Shown here: positions 22,398-34,075 of the stretch, in pieces
Layout of the letters: every line of letters begins with the position of its first letter
How positions within the stretch are numbered: the first letter of the stretch is position 1
Source of the DNA: Timema cristinae
Lineage: Eukaryota > Arthropoda > Insecta > Phasmatodea > Timematidae
DNA: 64,000 nucleotides
Assembly (NCBI GenBank): GCA_039000515.1
Contig: JBCFYV010000012.1
Coordinates: 112,367,883 to 112,431,882 of the forward strand
Direction of reading: 5' to 3'
Translations under genes and position numbers: made by a program
Notes under the pieces: model-generated
Told to the model about the DNA's origin: nothing
What the model saw: only the letters and a program-made list of their open reading frames with translations
Database searches by the model: none

Positions 22398-25300
22398 TTA
22401 GTCAGGTAAGTCAAGACTCTCGCTGACAAAACTTGACACATCGGTCGATTTCTGCTGGTGTATTTCGCAGAAAGGATGAGTGAGCAACTGATTGTAGTTT
22501 GGACGGGCTGTGTAATCTTTCTGTAGGCTGGAAAAAATTACACATAGCTCATTATATTAAAATTATAATAAAGATAGGGAAAAGAGACTGCCCGTTAAGG
22601 TTAACACAACAATAAGACTATGGCTATACTTGCAACCGGCTCGCTGCAGCAAAAACCCCGTGACCACAACATCAAACAATATAATTTCAGTTAAATATTG
22701 AAAGGAGGATAGAAGGGCAAGGTCTACACACTTAGCAGAAAACTGTAGACCTCACAGCTAACAACTAAAACACAACAAAACACATATTTATGTCATTTTC
22801 GAGGTGGATCCGTTCCCTTCTTCAGCAGAAGAGAATAAAACACAGACGGGACTGTGGCAGCATAACTATGGGTTGATTATGGTCACTTAGATTCTCTTTT
22901 GCCTATTCAAACTTGCGTAGCAGGCAACTGCAGAATTCCACCCTAAACTTTTTTTTATCGTGAAACAGGCAACAACAGAATCTAAGTGACCATGATCAAC
23001 CCATAGTCATGCTACCATAGTCCAGTCTGTTTTTTACTCTCATCTGTTGAAGACGGGACTGAATGTACCCCAAAAATTAGATAACTATGTGTTTTATTGT
23101 GATTTAATTGAGAACTATGAGGCCTACAAGTCTCTTTTAAGTGTGTAGGCCTTGCTCTCCTTTCAATGTTCAATTAAATATAGCCATTTGGCACCATTTT
23201 ACCTTTGTAAGCAATGCTATTTATTTGGGAAACCCAAAGTCGCTCCTGTTTGTGAACAAGTCACTGTCACCTAATACGGCCACTTATTGGCCTGAATATA
23301 ATACTGTTCACATTTAATACAGCCCCAAAATTTTGAAGGTGTTTGAAAAAAAAAAGTCTCTAAAAGGCTGTTCATAAACTTCATATGCATATCAGGAGGG
23401 TGAGTGGGATAAAAGGGAAGGGAGTAGTGGCCAGCACGAGGGGGAAGGGGAGTCAGATGGTGTGTTATGTCAGAGTACAATAACTAAGCATATCAGTCAT
23501 CGTTCTGTGTTAATAAATTCGAATGAGAGTATATATAGACAAAAACCGATCACCTCATCAACTTTGATCTTAAAGCTTGGGGAACGTGTAGGAACATATT
23601 TCAATAAAATAGTAATATAGGTTCTACAATTAAAAATATTGGAGGAAGGCTTAATGATATTGTGTCATAATATTAGAGGAAAGGTCCACAAAATTGTGAC
23701 AAAGTTTTATGAACAGCCTCTAATATACCTTGAGGTCAAAACTTAACAAATAACACACAATTTATTTTAATGTAATCTAAATTTAAAATATACAAATTGT
23801 AGCTTCATGTGTGATGCCTATGAGCTTTTTTCCACTAGACTATAGTTTTTTTTCTCTTTATAGTCAAGACGAGTCATATTATACAGAACTATTTATGTTT
23901 CAAGCTTCAGAAGCTACCTCATTGTTTTTCACACGCCACTGGAAATAGGACTAAAAATTTTGACTTGACCGAGATTTAAACTAAGTATTCAAAAAGTGGT
24001 TAGTGTTGTTATTTATGTGGACCCTTCTAACTTGAGTCGCCTACATATCGTACAGCTCGGTTTTCACTGCAGTTATTTTTAAAAGTTTTTGGAAAATTAC
24101 ACATGGGCTGGATCTGTCTGCTAGTCAGCTTGCCTACCAATTGATTAAACAATCAAGTAGTTCTGCCAACATGATGACAGGAACTTACTAGTTTGTATAA
24201 GATTAGCGACACCATCTATTTTTAGGGGTGAAAGTTAAACACACCGCCAGGGAGTGTAGGCACAGCCTTAACTGTTAGGCTATAACAATTTTGAGCATAT
24301 ATTTCACAATTTGTATTAACTTTCAATAGATAAATTATCGATATTCAGGTTTATCAGTGCAAATAATCTACTCATGAGCAATGCCCTAATTGCCATCGGT
24401 AGGTTCTAGTGAACTTTGGGATTCCCGAGGGAAAAAATATTTCCTATTCCTGACCCAATTGTCAGGAAACATATTTGTAATGTTGAAAATTTCAATAAAA
24501 GTTTGAGAATTGCTTTTTTCCCATATTTAATTTGTGTTTTTAAACTTGCTTTTCATGTTTTCTTTATTATTTAACTAAAAATATGTATGTCAACCTATTC
24601 TTGATGTAAATTTAGATTTAAAATGTGTTCCATAAATGTTTATAATTTAAGTAACCTAAGTATTAAAAATTGCTTAAGTTTTCAACTTTATGCATATTTG
24701 TTTAATTTACTCTATTAGGGCCTATGTATTCATTTAACAAATTAAATATTGTCAATGTTTTAAGGTATGCAATATTAGCAAATTTAGAAATAATTATTTT
24801 ACATTTTGAATTCCCATTCTTGTCTCAAAGTAAGGGATTATAAAATTCTCGTTCCCGATCTCGTCTCAAATCAGAAAAGTTGATTTTAACACCCCTACTT
24901 ATGGTTCACAGTTGGGATTCTAATTACTGTATTCCCTCCGAGACTCACCACTGACCAATGAAGTCATAAAATTCTGATGAAAATTTTCCTGGTGGAAGTC
25001 TAGGAGGGATCGTCTTTCACCACCTGCTTGAGCTGCTCAAAAGGTGTACCCCAGGTACTGTAAGGAAACCTGCCCGTGGCCAACTCGAACAGAGAAATGC
25101 CCAGACTCCATACATCCGATCGGATATCATACTGGGAGGGATTGCCCGACGGGTCGATCCGTTCTGGCTGGGAACAGAAATTACACAATATTGCGTGTGT
25201 TGGTCTTATCGTCAACTAAGTTCGCTGCAATAGGCCACCTCAAAGAGTGCTTTAAGAGACTCCACAATGGTTCAGTGGTTCAGATTCGAATATAATAATT

Positions 25301-28300
25301 ACAACCTAGGTGCTAGAAGCTCAGCTGTATAGAGTGAGTTAAAAACAACACAAAATAATATTCTGATTATTAATGCAAAAAGGTTATTTAAAAGTGAAAT
25401 GTGTGGTATTATATTAAGCATGACTAGAGTTAAGTGATGACCATCACTATCATTCACTCTACACCATGCTAAATTTCATCGTGCGGTTTCACAGCAGCCT
25501 TGGTTCTGAATTCACAACAAATTGTAACATATTTATGTAAAAGAAACAATTGAAAGTTTTACTAAAAGAGTTAACAAAGAATAGGGTGTAAAATGGTTAT
25601 TTAGAAATGTTTGAAGCTACAAATGATTTTATAATTGTAACTAGCCTTCCCAAAGATTTAATTATAAGAGTTATTTGGTCATCTGAAGTACCTAAAGACA
25701 GTTTCAGAAATACTTCCCTTCAAATTTTAATTCTAAAAAACTAGGTTGGGTTTATAAGCCATACTGAATTGAAATCAAAAATGTCAGTCATCCACCATTA
25801 AATGTTCAAGAATTACTTTGTCTGGTTATCAAGCAACACAGGTTTTAGAGTTTTCTAAAAAAAAAAAAAATCGTTAAAAATCATTTTGGCTTGGGATTAG
25901 GACAAGATTTCCAACAATTTCTGAAATGGCCCTAAGCATACTTCTGCCATTTTGTACTATGTATCTATACAAAGCGACATTCTCAGCATTGATGATTATA
26001 AAATCAAAATATCGATCAACTCTAAAAAGACGTTAAGGATGCTCTAAGTCCTGCATTATCAAATATTCAGCCAAGATTTAATTATTTGTGTAAGAATAAC
26101 ACATCCACTTCATTACCATGCAAATTTGCCTTCAGCTTTAATAAATAGTAAAATAATATGTATATCAAAGAATTGTTTAAAATATATTTTTTATATTAAT
26201 ATAATGTTGATGGTCTCGATGAAATTAATTATAAGCCCGCTCTTAAATACCTACTAATATATTAAAACTATTTTCTTTACCATATCTCAATGAATTATTT
26301 CAGTAGTAGGAAAGACCCTACAAATACTTAATTCTTCTAGACACATTGTCTGGAATCCAACCAGCATCTCCTGGACATGCATCCATTCACGAGGAAATAT
26401 AAAACTGAGAAAAATGACAACTTTTACACAAAATAAAATATCTCAAACTTACAGCCATATAGGCTTACAGCCGGCATCGATGGTTTTCGCAACCGAGTCG
26501 ACGAGGTATCCTGAGATGCCAAAGTCACACATTTTCACCTCTCCTTTTCGATTGATGAGAATGTTGGAAGGTTTCACATCCCTATGGATGACTCGCAACT
26601 GAGAATATAAATAATGTAGCGCACTAACAACCTGCAATCAAATAAATAATTATTTTTTTTCTCTTTGAAGTAGGTAGAGCACTTAAGTGTCATACATATT
26701 TTAAAATTAGTTTAAAATCTCACACGCATAAGCTATGGGCAAATTTCACTCACAGCAAAGGCGATCTTGCCGAGGATGTCTTCAGGGATTTCTCTGCCAT
26801 TCTTGTAAACTTTGGCGTAGAACTTGTCAAGACTGGTGTCCATTACCTCCATACATATCCACACATCCCCCTCTCGGAACAAGGCACCATAGAACTGCAC
26901 CGTGTAGGGGCAGTCGGAAGAACGCATGGAGATATCCAAGTCCATCAGCAGTCGTTTCTGTTCCTGAGTGTTCACAGTCGCTGCTATCCGCTGGACATAA
27001 AATATTTACCAATGAAGAAAGTAAATAATTACCAACAAGTATTAAACTGGCTGGAAATACCAAGGTTAGCATGAGATAGCACAGTTTCAACTTAGCTTAC
27101 TGTGATAATACTGATTTAAAAAATTGATTCAAGTGTATTAATACAGTCAACTCCGATTCTACGACCTTTCGCGGTTCCCTGGACAAGGGTCGTTATTTCG
27201 AAGGGGTTGTTATTGGAATTTTAACAGATTTTGTTCCACCCCTGACCTTCATACAAAAAATTGCATTTTTTAGACAAAATAGCGTGGGTCATCAAAAATC
27301 GTTCACAAAATCCAACCAAAAACGTAACCAAATCAAAATAACAATGTTAAACAATAGCATGGTCGTCAAAAACGTTCACAAAATCAAACCAAAATAGTAA
27401 CCGAATCGAAATAACAATGGCAAAAGCAAGCCTGGCGCGTGATGTAGCGGCAGTTGCACGCGTGAATACATTGTCTTGCTTGTGGGAGGGGGTGGACAGA
27501 GTCAAGTGTTGGCATTGATGAGTTGGTGTCTATTTTTATACCTGACCCACCCCAGTTACTAGTAATACAGCGCTCACAAAGATAATTGCAACACAACGAC
27601 CTAAATAAATGCAACAAACACATTTTACAGCCGATTTCCTTAAACTTGTCAACCTTTTTCCCCACATTTTCACGGTTCCCCCAAAAAGGGTTGTTACTTC
27701 GAGAGGGACGCTATTCCCGGGTCGTAGAATCGAGAGTTGACTGTACAAAGAAAAGAAAAACAAAGTTCACACTTTGTAGTGCTGTCAACGGATAGAGAGG
27801 GACCCAGTTCACACTTTGTAGTGCTGTAAACGAATAGAGAGGGACCCAGTTCACAGTTTACACTGCTGTCACATTCTACACCAAGATTAATTACAGAACC
27901 TTTGTTGCAGGTATTTATCATCTTCTTCTGTGGTAAATATAAAAGGGGAATTCACCTTTCAATAAATATTATTTTTCGCAACTGCATGCCCTTAAATTAA
28001 ATCTGTACTTGGAACAAAACATGGCCAAGGAGTGTTATTTATACCTTGACAGCCATGATAGTGCCGCTAGGGATGTGTCGCATCTTCTCCACAATGCCGT
28101 ACGCCCCTCTGCCGAGGTCGCAGAGCTTTTCAAGGTCATCTGCTTCCACTACAAATGTTTTCTCTCCAATAGTAATTGTTGTTCGTTTATCTAAATTTCT
28201 TGGTGGTGAGCTAAAGAAAACCAAGTCAATAAGTTTAAATCTTGTGTAGTTTTACTTTATAATGAAAGCTAAATCACTTTTAGATGATTGAATAAATACC

Positions 28301-28488
28301 AAAATTCCAGATCATTTAAAAAATGCCCTGACATACCTATGTTTGTAAAAAGGCCTTTATCATGTTCCTATAGAAGTGTGGAAATATATCTTTACAAGTA
28401 AGCCTAAGGAAAATGAAATGGTATCTTACTTACATGACAGGAATTTCTTCGGGTACATGAACCTTAAGGTTTCTTCGTCCTTTACGCC
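22398..28488 (-). CDS. MAP2K3/6 (lic): Dual-specificity MAP kinase kinase of the p38 pathway (MKK3/MKK6, licorne), nearly complete
   Basis: Cytoplasmic kinase that phosphorylates p38 on Thr and Tyr in stress signalling. Exons on the - strand, in transcript order: 28488-28434, 28210-28045, 26990-26754, 26631-26453, 25167-24949, 22527-22398. Phases join perfectly and acceptors are good. About 327 residues are visible. Motifs: basic leader [17 protein letters not shown], glycine loop LGRGAYGIV, lysine motif IMAVKRI, catalytic loop [16 protein letters not shown], activation loop [11 protein letters not shown] with the Ser/Thr sites of MKK3/6, SDVWSLG, and a C-terminal DVSS...LDLPD tail before TAA (22398-22400). 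The family is about 330-350 residues, so only a short first exon is missing; I could not place it in 28489-38595. Oddities: one base is missing near 26456-26466, so KPYMA reads KPIWL, and one extra C lies near 25007-25010, making an early stop. Both look like point indels in an intact gene. Introns hold a pogo-like element (27144-27743) and a small tandem repeat. Confidence 0.93.
22686..23181. repeat. Large inverted repeat (about 215-bp arms)
   Basis: The left arm 22686-22905 and right arm 22966-23181 are diverged reverse complements. For example, CTATGGGTTGATTATGGTCAC on the left matches GTGACCATGATCAACCCATAG on the right, and CTACACACTTA pairs with TAAGTGTGTAG. The spacer is about 60 bp. 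It lies just beyond the MAP2K terminal exon, within the intron between its last two exons. Confidence 0.8.
24221..24898. mobile_element. Possible hAT-like element in last MAP2K intron
   Basis: TAGGGGTGAAAGTTAA near 24221 faces TTAACACCCCTA near 24898. The inner TTCCCGAGGGAAAAAATATT and CTCGTTCCCGATCTCG also look repeat-like. No target duplication was seen, so this is tentative. Confidence 0.35.
27144..27743. mobile_element. Pogo/Tigger-like non-autonomous element in a MAP2K intron
   Basis: Left end CAGTCAACTCCGATTCTACG and reversed right end CAGTCAACTCTCGATTCTACG, both flanked by TA. The TIRs continue through CGACC and into a CGTTATTTCGA / CGTTACTTCGA block. It is 600 bp with no transposase. 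Confidence 0.8.
27750..27875. repeat. Short tandem repeat (about 2.5 copies, 50-bp class)
   Basis: AGTTCACACTTTGTAGTGCT recurs twice and a variant AGTTCACAGTTTACACTGCT follows. GGATAGAGAGGGACC separates the units. The unit resembles the D-family TIR block (TTCACACTTTACATTGCTG). It lies in a MAP2K intron. Confidence 0.75.
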
Positions 28489-30019
28489 CTACAAACAAAT
28501 GAACATCACACACATAAAAAACCTATTGGATACCATATCTCAACTCTTAAAAACCGTTACGAATGTGAGCAAGAGAACCAGTGGTGCAGAATATGTCCAA
28601 ACGCGCAAACGAGCCTCGGGGGAAATTAAAGTAGTCCTGGGGCAATTCTGTTGACGTTTTTAGTACATTCTGGTTCTGATATGGTAGTTTCATTTGTATG
28701 AAAAACTAAGGCTGATGACACTCAACACCCGACACTATCAGCATGTGCCATAGTGTGGCTGTGTCGGTGTAAGCACAAAGAATTGCTGGTGTCTAGGGGC
28801 TAAGATAATGGGTAAGAGTTCTAGATAAGAAGTCAGAGGTTGAGAGAAGGGGCATGGAATAATCTAATAATTCAACCTGGCTAATGGTGTGATTGGTGAT
28901 GAGTCATCGGTCACGTACCCTACAGTGTTTGTTTGGTAGCTATGGCGGGCAGGCGGGGGAGGGCAGGGAAGGTTGAGCCATGTTTTGTTTTAGTTTGAAT
29001 TCAGTCACCCGTTATATCACGTGCGCACAGTTTATTTAAACTTGTGACATGTGTATTGTAATAATTGCGTAGCCATGAAATTGTTGTTTTTAATGGACCA
29101 ATTTTTTTTTTGTACATCGCACAATAGATAAATCTTTATAAAAAAAATAGATGGTTTAATGAAGTTTATTGTGAATGGCGTGGCAGATGTGATAAACTTG
29201 GATGTCACGTATCTAATAAACATTCCCAAGAAAAACCTAGAAGTAAGAATAAAGAGAGTATTGCAAGTTTTGTAAAACGTAAATTATGTGATCAGGGAAA
29301 AACTCATGGTCGTAAATAGTGATAGTATTTCCCCTAGTGTGGTTGATAGTGATAGACCTTTGCAGTAGTGGTTAGTCTATAAAAAAATGAAAAGTCTATT
29401 AAAATCAATAATTAAATCAAGGCCTCCCGGAATTACACTCCTTTGCCTCTTACTCTCAAGAAGATGTAAAATTAAATGTTGGTAAGCCTACTAGTATCAA
29501 TAAACAATAGGCTATGTATTGCACACAAGGAAATGGGAAGGTTGCCATTTCTGGGAGACAACTAAATTTTGTATAAGATAGGTAGTAAGGCCTACTATAA
29601 AAATAACTATCATCAAAAATATATTTGAATTTGAATTTTCCAAACTATGTAGTATGTAATAATCCTTATTTCCTTCAGCCTCTATAAAAATATTAAATGT
29701 TTTATTTTGAGTGCTTGGTTTTCGGGTTAATTTTATATTAAAATATTATATTCTGGGGAAATATTGGATCTTTGAACATATTCTGCCCCTCTGAAGAGAA
29801 CTATGCCAATGTGACAGATTATTTGTAACAACTTAACTCAAAACGTTAATAAAAAAAAATATATATATATATATATAATGTATTTAAGTATCTTTTAATT
29901 AGGCTACCATGAATATATTTAGTTTAAGAACATTTTAAGTGATAGTTTAAAATAGTTTTAAAGCCTATCTTACTAGCCCTACCTGGTGCTTTTTTTTACC
30001 TTATTACAATGTGTCAGGA

Positions 30020-30275
30020 ATAAGCAGGCAACTCTGAGAAGGTATGGTCATGTAATGAGAATGGAAAAGGAGAGAATACCAAAGAGAATAATAAAAAAAC
30101 ACTGCAAGGAAGACCAAGAAAGAGATGGGAGGTGCAGGTAACCGAAAGTGTGTTAGTGAGAGGAGAAGAATGGAGGTGATTAAAGGAGGAAGGATGGTGG
30201 AAGGATAGAGGAAGATGGAGGTATTTTATTAAATTATCTTGACCACTGGCTGTAAACTGTTGTTCATGATGATGA
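30020..30275 (+). mobile_element. LINE 3' fragment
   Basis: AGGTATGGTCATGTAATGAG, GAAAGAGATGGGAGGTGCAG and CACTGGCTGTAAACTGTTG match the other LINE ends; GATGATGAGT follows. Confidence 0.7.
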
Positions 30276-30439
30276 GTCATATTCGAGTGGAGGTAGAGTG
30301 GCAGACCATTTAGGAAAAACCATTACTAGTAGGCTGTACAAGGTCAGGATTATAACCCAACATTCCCATTATCGCCAATATATTCTATCATAAAAATATA
30401 CCTCGGATCATGGATCACCAGTATGGATGATAGTTTAAA

Positions 30440-30860
30440 TTAGGAATGAAATCCTCAAACTTTCAAATCTTTAAGGATATTCAAGATTCTATGATTCAAG
30501 AAACTATTTAAATTGAGATTTGAAAAGATTAAAATATAGTGTTTATTTTTTCCTTCAAAATTTTGAATTAGAATTAGTTTCATAACACTAATTGGTGGTT
30601 CAGCCCCGACATAATTATAAAATAAACTTATTAATCAGATACCAGACCATTAATTTAACACTTGACTGAATGTATGAATGTTATAATGAATGCAATATAG
30701 CAAAAAAATTTAAACATTTAGTTCCCATAGTTACATTCTATTAAGTTATTCTATTTTTTTTCCTATTTCCTCTTGTATGCATAGTAGTTTACAAGTCGGG
30801 AACCGAAGGTAAAATGAAGAACTGAGATATTTGGAAATAGTAGTGGATTTGACCTGTCTC
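30440..30860 (+). mobile_element. MITE family E copy
   Basis: Contains GAAATCCTCAAACTTTCAAATC, TTGGTGGTTCAGCCCCGAC and CCAGACCATTAATTTAACAC in the same order as the 59909 copy. Confidence 0.6.
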
Positions 30861-30874
30861 AATATAAAATGTTT

Positions 30875-31330
30875 TTAGCACTGCGTCTTACTACTTGTTC
30901 GGGTCGTACACCTATGTATTAATTATACTAATAGGTGACCTGGTGGTCTAGGGGTAAGGTGTCTGGCTTCTGTGCTGGCGGCCGGGGTTCAATCCTCGGT
31001 CCGGCACAGATTTATTTGATTACCAAACCCTTCCTTCACCTCTGACAAGCGTGTATTAACACAACTTGTGAATGTGGGAATCCAGGCCTCCACCGTGGTT
31101 TCGGATTCCACGTTAAACTGTAGTCCTCCATTTCATTCACAATCACCTATCATTACACATTAGTGTAAGTGCGTATAACCGAACGGGTAGTAAGACGCGG
31201 TGCTAATAATAATAATTATTATTATTATAATGAGTTGGGAATGTGGACAGTTGGATTTAGAGGAAATGTACCAGCATTTATGTGGAAGGAGAGTGAGTGG
31301 AAGACTATACGGCCACCGAAGTGCATAAAA
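30875..31330. repeat. SINE-B inserted into a reverse SINE-A
   Basis: The A tail (GCACTGCGTCTTACTACTTG, 30880-30935) and A body (TTTAGAGGAAATGTACCAGC, 31256-31330) are separated by a full forward SINE-B. The B copy runs from GTGACCTGGTGGTCTAGGGG (about 30936) to TAAGACGCGGTGCTAATAAT (about 31220). Confidence 0.8.
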
Positions 31331-31926
31331 CCCAGTTAATGATCAGTATTGGTGTGTAAATTGAAAGAGACTTCCTCCCTTCTTTATTTTTTATGAGTCT
31401 CCAATATATATTTTTAGTGGTATATCATACAGTGAAGAATTAACAATGGACTTAGAACTTTAGATAACTAGGCTACAGTAACACATTTCTAACATACCTG
31501 CCATAGTATGAATACTATTTGCTTATACAAACAAAAGAGCGGAGCAGGATTCCTTCGATAAAACAAAAAACAATGTGACAAGAGGTCAAATTGCCCCTGG
31601 AGACGTCCTACAAGCACCGCCGAGAGACCATTTCAAGTCATGATGATCATTCCCAGAACCGGCAGATATAAGAGGATGTGCCTTCCCCTCAAATTGCGCT
31701 AATTTCTTGATAACGCAAAAATTAAACAGAGTTGGGAAGTTTCGGCGTCCTACCCTATAATATAAAGAAAGAATTACAGATACAATTGGACCATTTTTGA
31801 AAAAGGAATACAAACTTTGCAATAAACATAAACAAGACACTTATTAAAAACATGAAAAACTACAAATAACTTAATACTTAGAAATAAGTATAAAAAAATA
31901 AAATAAATCAATAACCATTAATATAG

Positions 31927-32318
31927 GGCAGGGGTCGACAATACTTCAATAGCGATCAACTGTTTGATCTTGCAACAATATTCAGTCGATCTGTAAAACT
32001 ACATCACCACGAAAAGAAAAGCCTGCATTATTCCACTATGGTATAATGATAAGATAAGGCCATAGGTAATCCGTCAAGGTAAGACTGCTTGCTACCTCTC
32101 AGGATAAACAGAATGTAACATTTTATTTATCTTATGTACATACTATAGAGAAAGGGGCATAAATATTAGAGTTAATATAGAATTTAAGGAATAAATACCA
32201 GATCTAGATCTATATGAAAAAAATAATTAAAAGAACAGAGGAGAAAATAAGGGTGATCAAGGGACTTTAGATAAATGTAAAAATCGATCGGGGCCCAAAA
32301 AGATTGCCGACCCTTGAC
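31927..32318. mobile_element. hAT-like MITE (CAGGGGTCGGCAA type)
   Basis: Left end CAGGGGTCGACAATACTT; the reversed right end reads CAAGGGTCGGCAATCTTTTT. A partial relative starts at 20817 (CAGGGGTCAGCAATCTTTTG). I found no clean 8-bp duplication. Confidence 0.6.
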
Positions 32319-32709
32319 ATAAAATAGGGCATGTTTTTTTTAGTTTTTTTTTAGTATTTTACAGGTAATAAAGTAGAATTCCAGGGCATATAGTAAATTA
32401 TGTATATAAAATAATAATAATCATTATTATTAATAGAGAATAAGAATAATGTTTAAACATTGTGAAAAGAGGATACAGCATCGGAAATAGCCAAACAACT
32501 AAAGTTACTTACATAGTGTTAATGGGATGTCAACACCTACCTTACAAACAAGTGGTAAATATCTATAATATAGGCCTAAATATAAAGTTATAGGAGGGGT
32601 GTAATGCAGATGGAGCAGAGAGACATTTCAACACTGGTTTTGAGGGTCTGGCTGATTATCAGCTTAAAACATGATTTTCCAGGAAATTAGGCTTGTCTTA
32701 TAATTTATA

Positions 32710-32951
32710 CAGTAGCTCCATTACTTCTTTGGTGCTGACTGACAGCTCACAGCTGACATTTTACAGCCAACATTTAGGTATATACCTAAATTTTGACCGT
32801 CAGGAGTGACAGCTGATAAACACATGTTTTTGGAGAGCATATGGTTTGGCGTAGGGAATACATAATTTAGCCTGGTAGCTTTTCAAAGCCTCAGCTGTCA
32901 ACTGTCAGCTGTGAGATGTCAGTCAGCACCAAAGAAGCCATGGGGCTACTG
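32710..32951. mobile_element. TA-flanked foldback MITE, copy 2
   Basis: Same family as 18847-19058: CAGTAGCTCCATTACTTCTT at one end, CAGTAGCCCCATGGCTTCTT (reversed) at the other, TA on both sides. The central foldback AACATTTAGGTATATACCTA is kept. It keeps about 25 bp of inner TIR (TGTCAGCTGTGAG) that copy 1 has lost. Confidence 0.78.
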
Positions 32952-33043
32952 TATGTAGCTGTACAATTAATTAATTAATCAATTAATTGTAGCTGTAAGC
33001 TAATTAAGCTAATGATTATTACAATAGATAGATGTCCATAATG

Positions 33044-33335
33044 AAAGAATTATTATTATTATTATTAGCACCGCGTCTTACTACCCGTTTGGGTTATACG
33101 CACTTACGCTAATGTGTAATGGTAGGGTGATTGTGAGATGAAATGAAGGACCTACACTTTAACGTGGAATCCGAACCACGGTGGCGGCCTGGCATTCCAC
33201 ACATTCACAAGATATCTTGTCAGAGGTGAAGGAAGGGTTTGGTAATCAGATAAATCTGTGCCGGGACCAAGGATTGAACCCCGGCCACCAGCAAAGAAGT
33301 CTGACATCTTACCCCTAGACCACCAGGTCACCCAT
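33044..33335 (-). repeat. SINE-B copy, full length
   Basis: From TAGCACCGCGTCTTACTACC through CGTGGAATCCGAACCACGG to ACCCCTAGACCACCAGGTCAC. It begins at an (ATT)n tract. Very close to the copies at 6995-7278 and 13932-14215. Confidence 0.85.
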
Positions 33336-33474
33336 AATGAAAGAAAGACGCAAGCAAGAAGCTAGTGTGTTTGTTCTAATTTTGTTTAAGTAACTCTCTC
33401 CACCCTGCCAACACCATATATGAAGAGCTCCAGTACTGTTACCTTTAGGACTATACCCCTGATTCGATATATTT

Positions 33475-33760
33475 TTTTACATTCATTACTGTTTTCTGCC
33501 TGTGGCCCGCGTCAATTTTTTATTCAAGCCATATATTTTCACGGTTATCGGCTGGCTATGTCTGTTGTAACTTCATATTTCTTATAATTTATTTTAAGAC
33601 TAGGACCAACACATCTAATCCCCAGCCATTAATTTATCAGTGTGAAAGGATAAACCCATATTTTCATCAATAATACATTTTTGGCCAAGCCAGGAATCGA
33701 ATATGGAACCCTTAGCAAAGTAGGTAGATACGTTACCTACTGAGCTAAGGTGTCTGACTC
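33475..33760 (-). repeat. SINE-C, reverse
   Basis: Reversed tail (CATTCATTACTGTTTTCTGCC), body (TAATTTATCAGTGTGAAAGG), B box (CCAGGAATCGAATATGGAAC) and A box (CCTACTGAGCTAAGG) are all present. Confidence 0.8.
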
Positions 33761-33846
33761 CCTGATTCTATATGGATGTGAATAAAGCTCACTTACATTA
33801 TATACCCGAGTATCAATTCCTGATAGTGTATACTACCTGCCAGCTA

Positions 33847-34075
33847 GAGTTTTTTTAGCACCACATCTTACTATTTGTTTGACTTATAGTCGTATGTACT
33901 AAGAAAGATTATATTTAAAGGGAGTGTACCCACATTTGTGTGGAGAGAGAGTGGAAAACCATTTTGGAAAAAAACAACCTCAATACACCCATCTGAGATT
34001 TGAACCTGAATCTTCCCATCATCAGCAGTCTTGTCTATCTTGAGAGTGACGCCTTATACCATTCAACCATATAAT
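33847..34075 (-). repeat. SINE-A copy
   Basis: TTTTAGCACCACATCTTACT, AACAACCTCAATACACCCA and GACGCCTTATACCATTCAACC match the reverse A tail, body and head. Confidence 0.75.

Noticed and set aside
28920..28985. GC-richer patch as a coding exon or CpG promoter
   Set aside because: Only about 60 bp is G-rich, the forward frame is short and not family-like, and no splice sites fit.
31586..31840. 84-codon reverse open frame
   Set aside because: It shows no similarity to any gene family I know and no start context. It lies between repeats.
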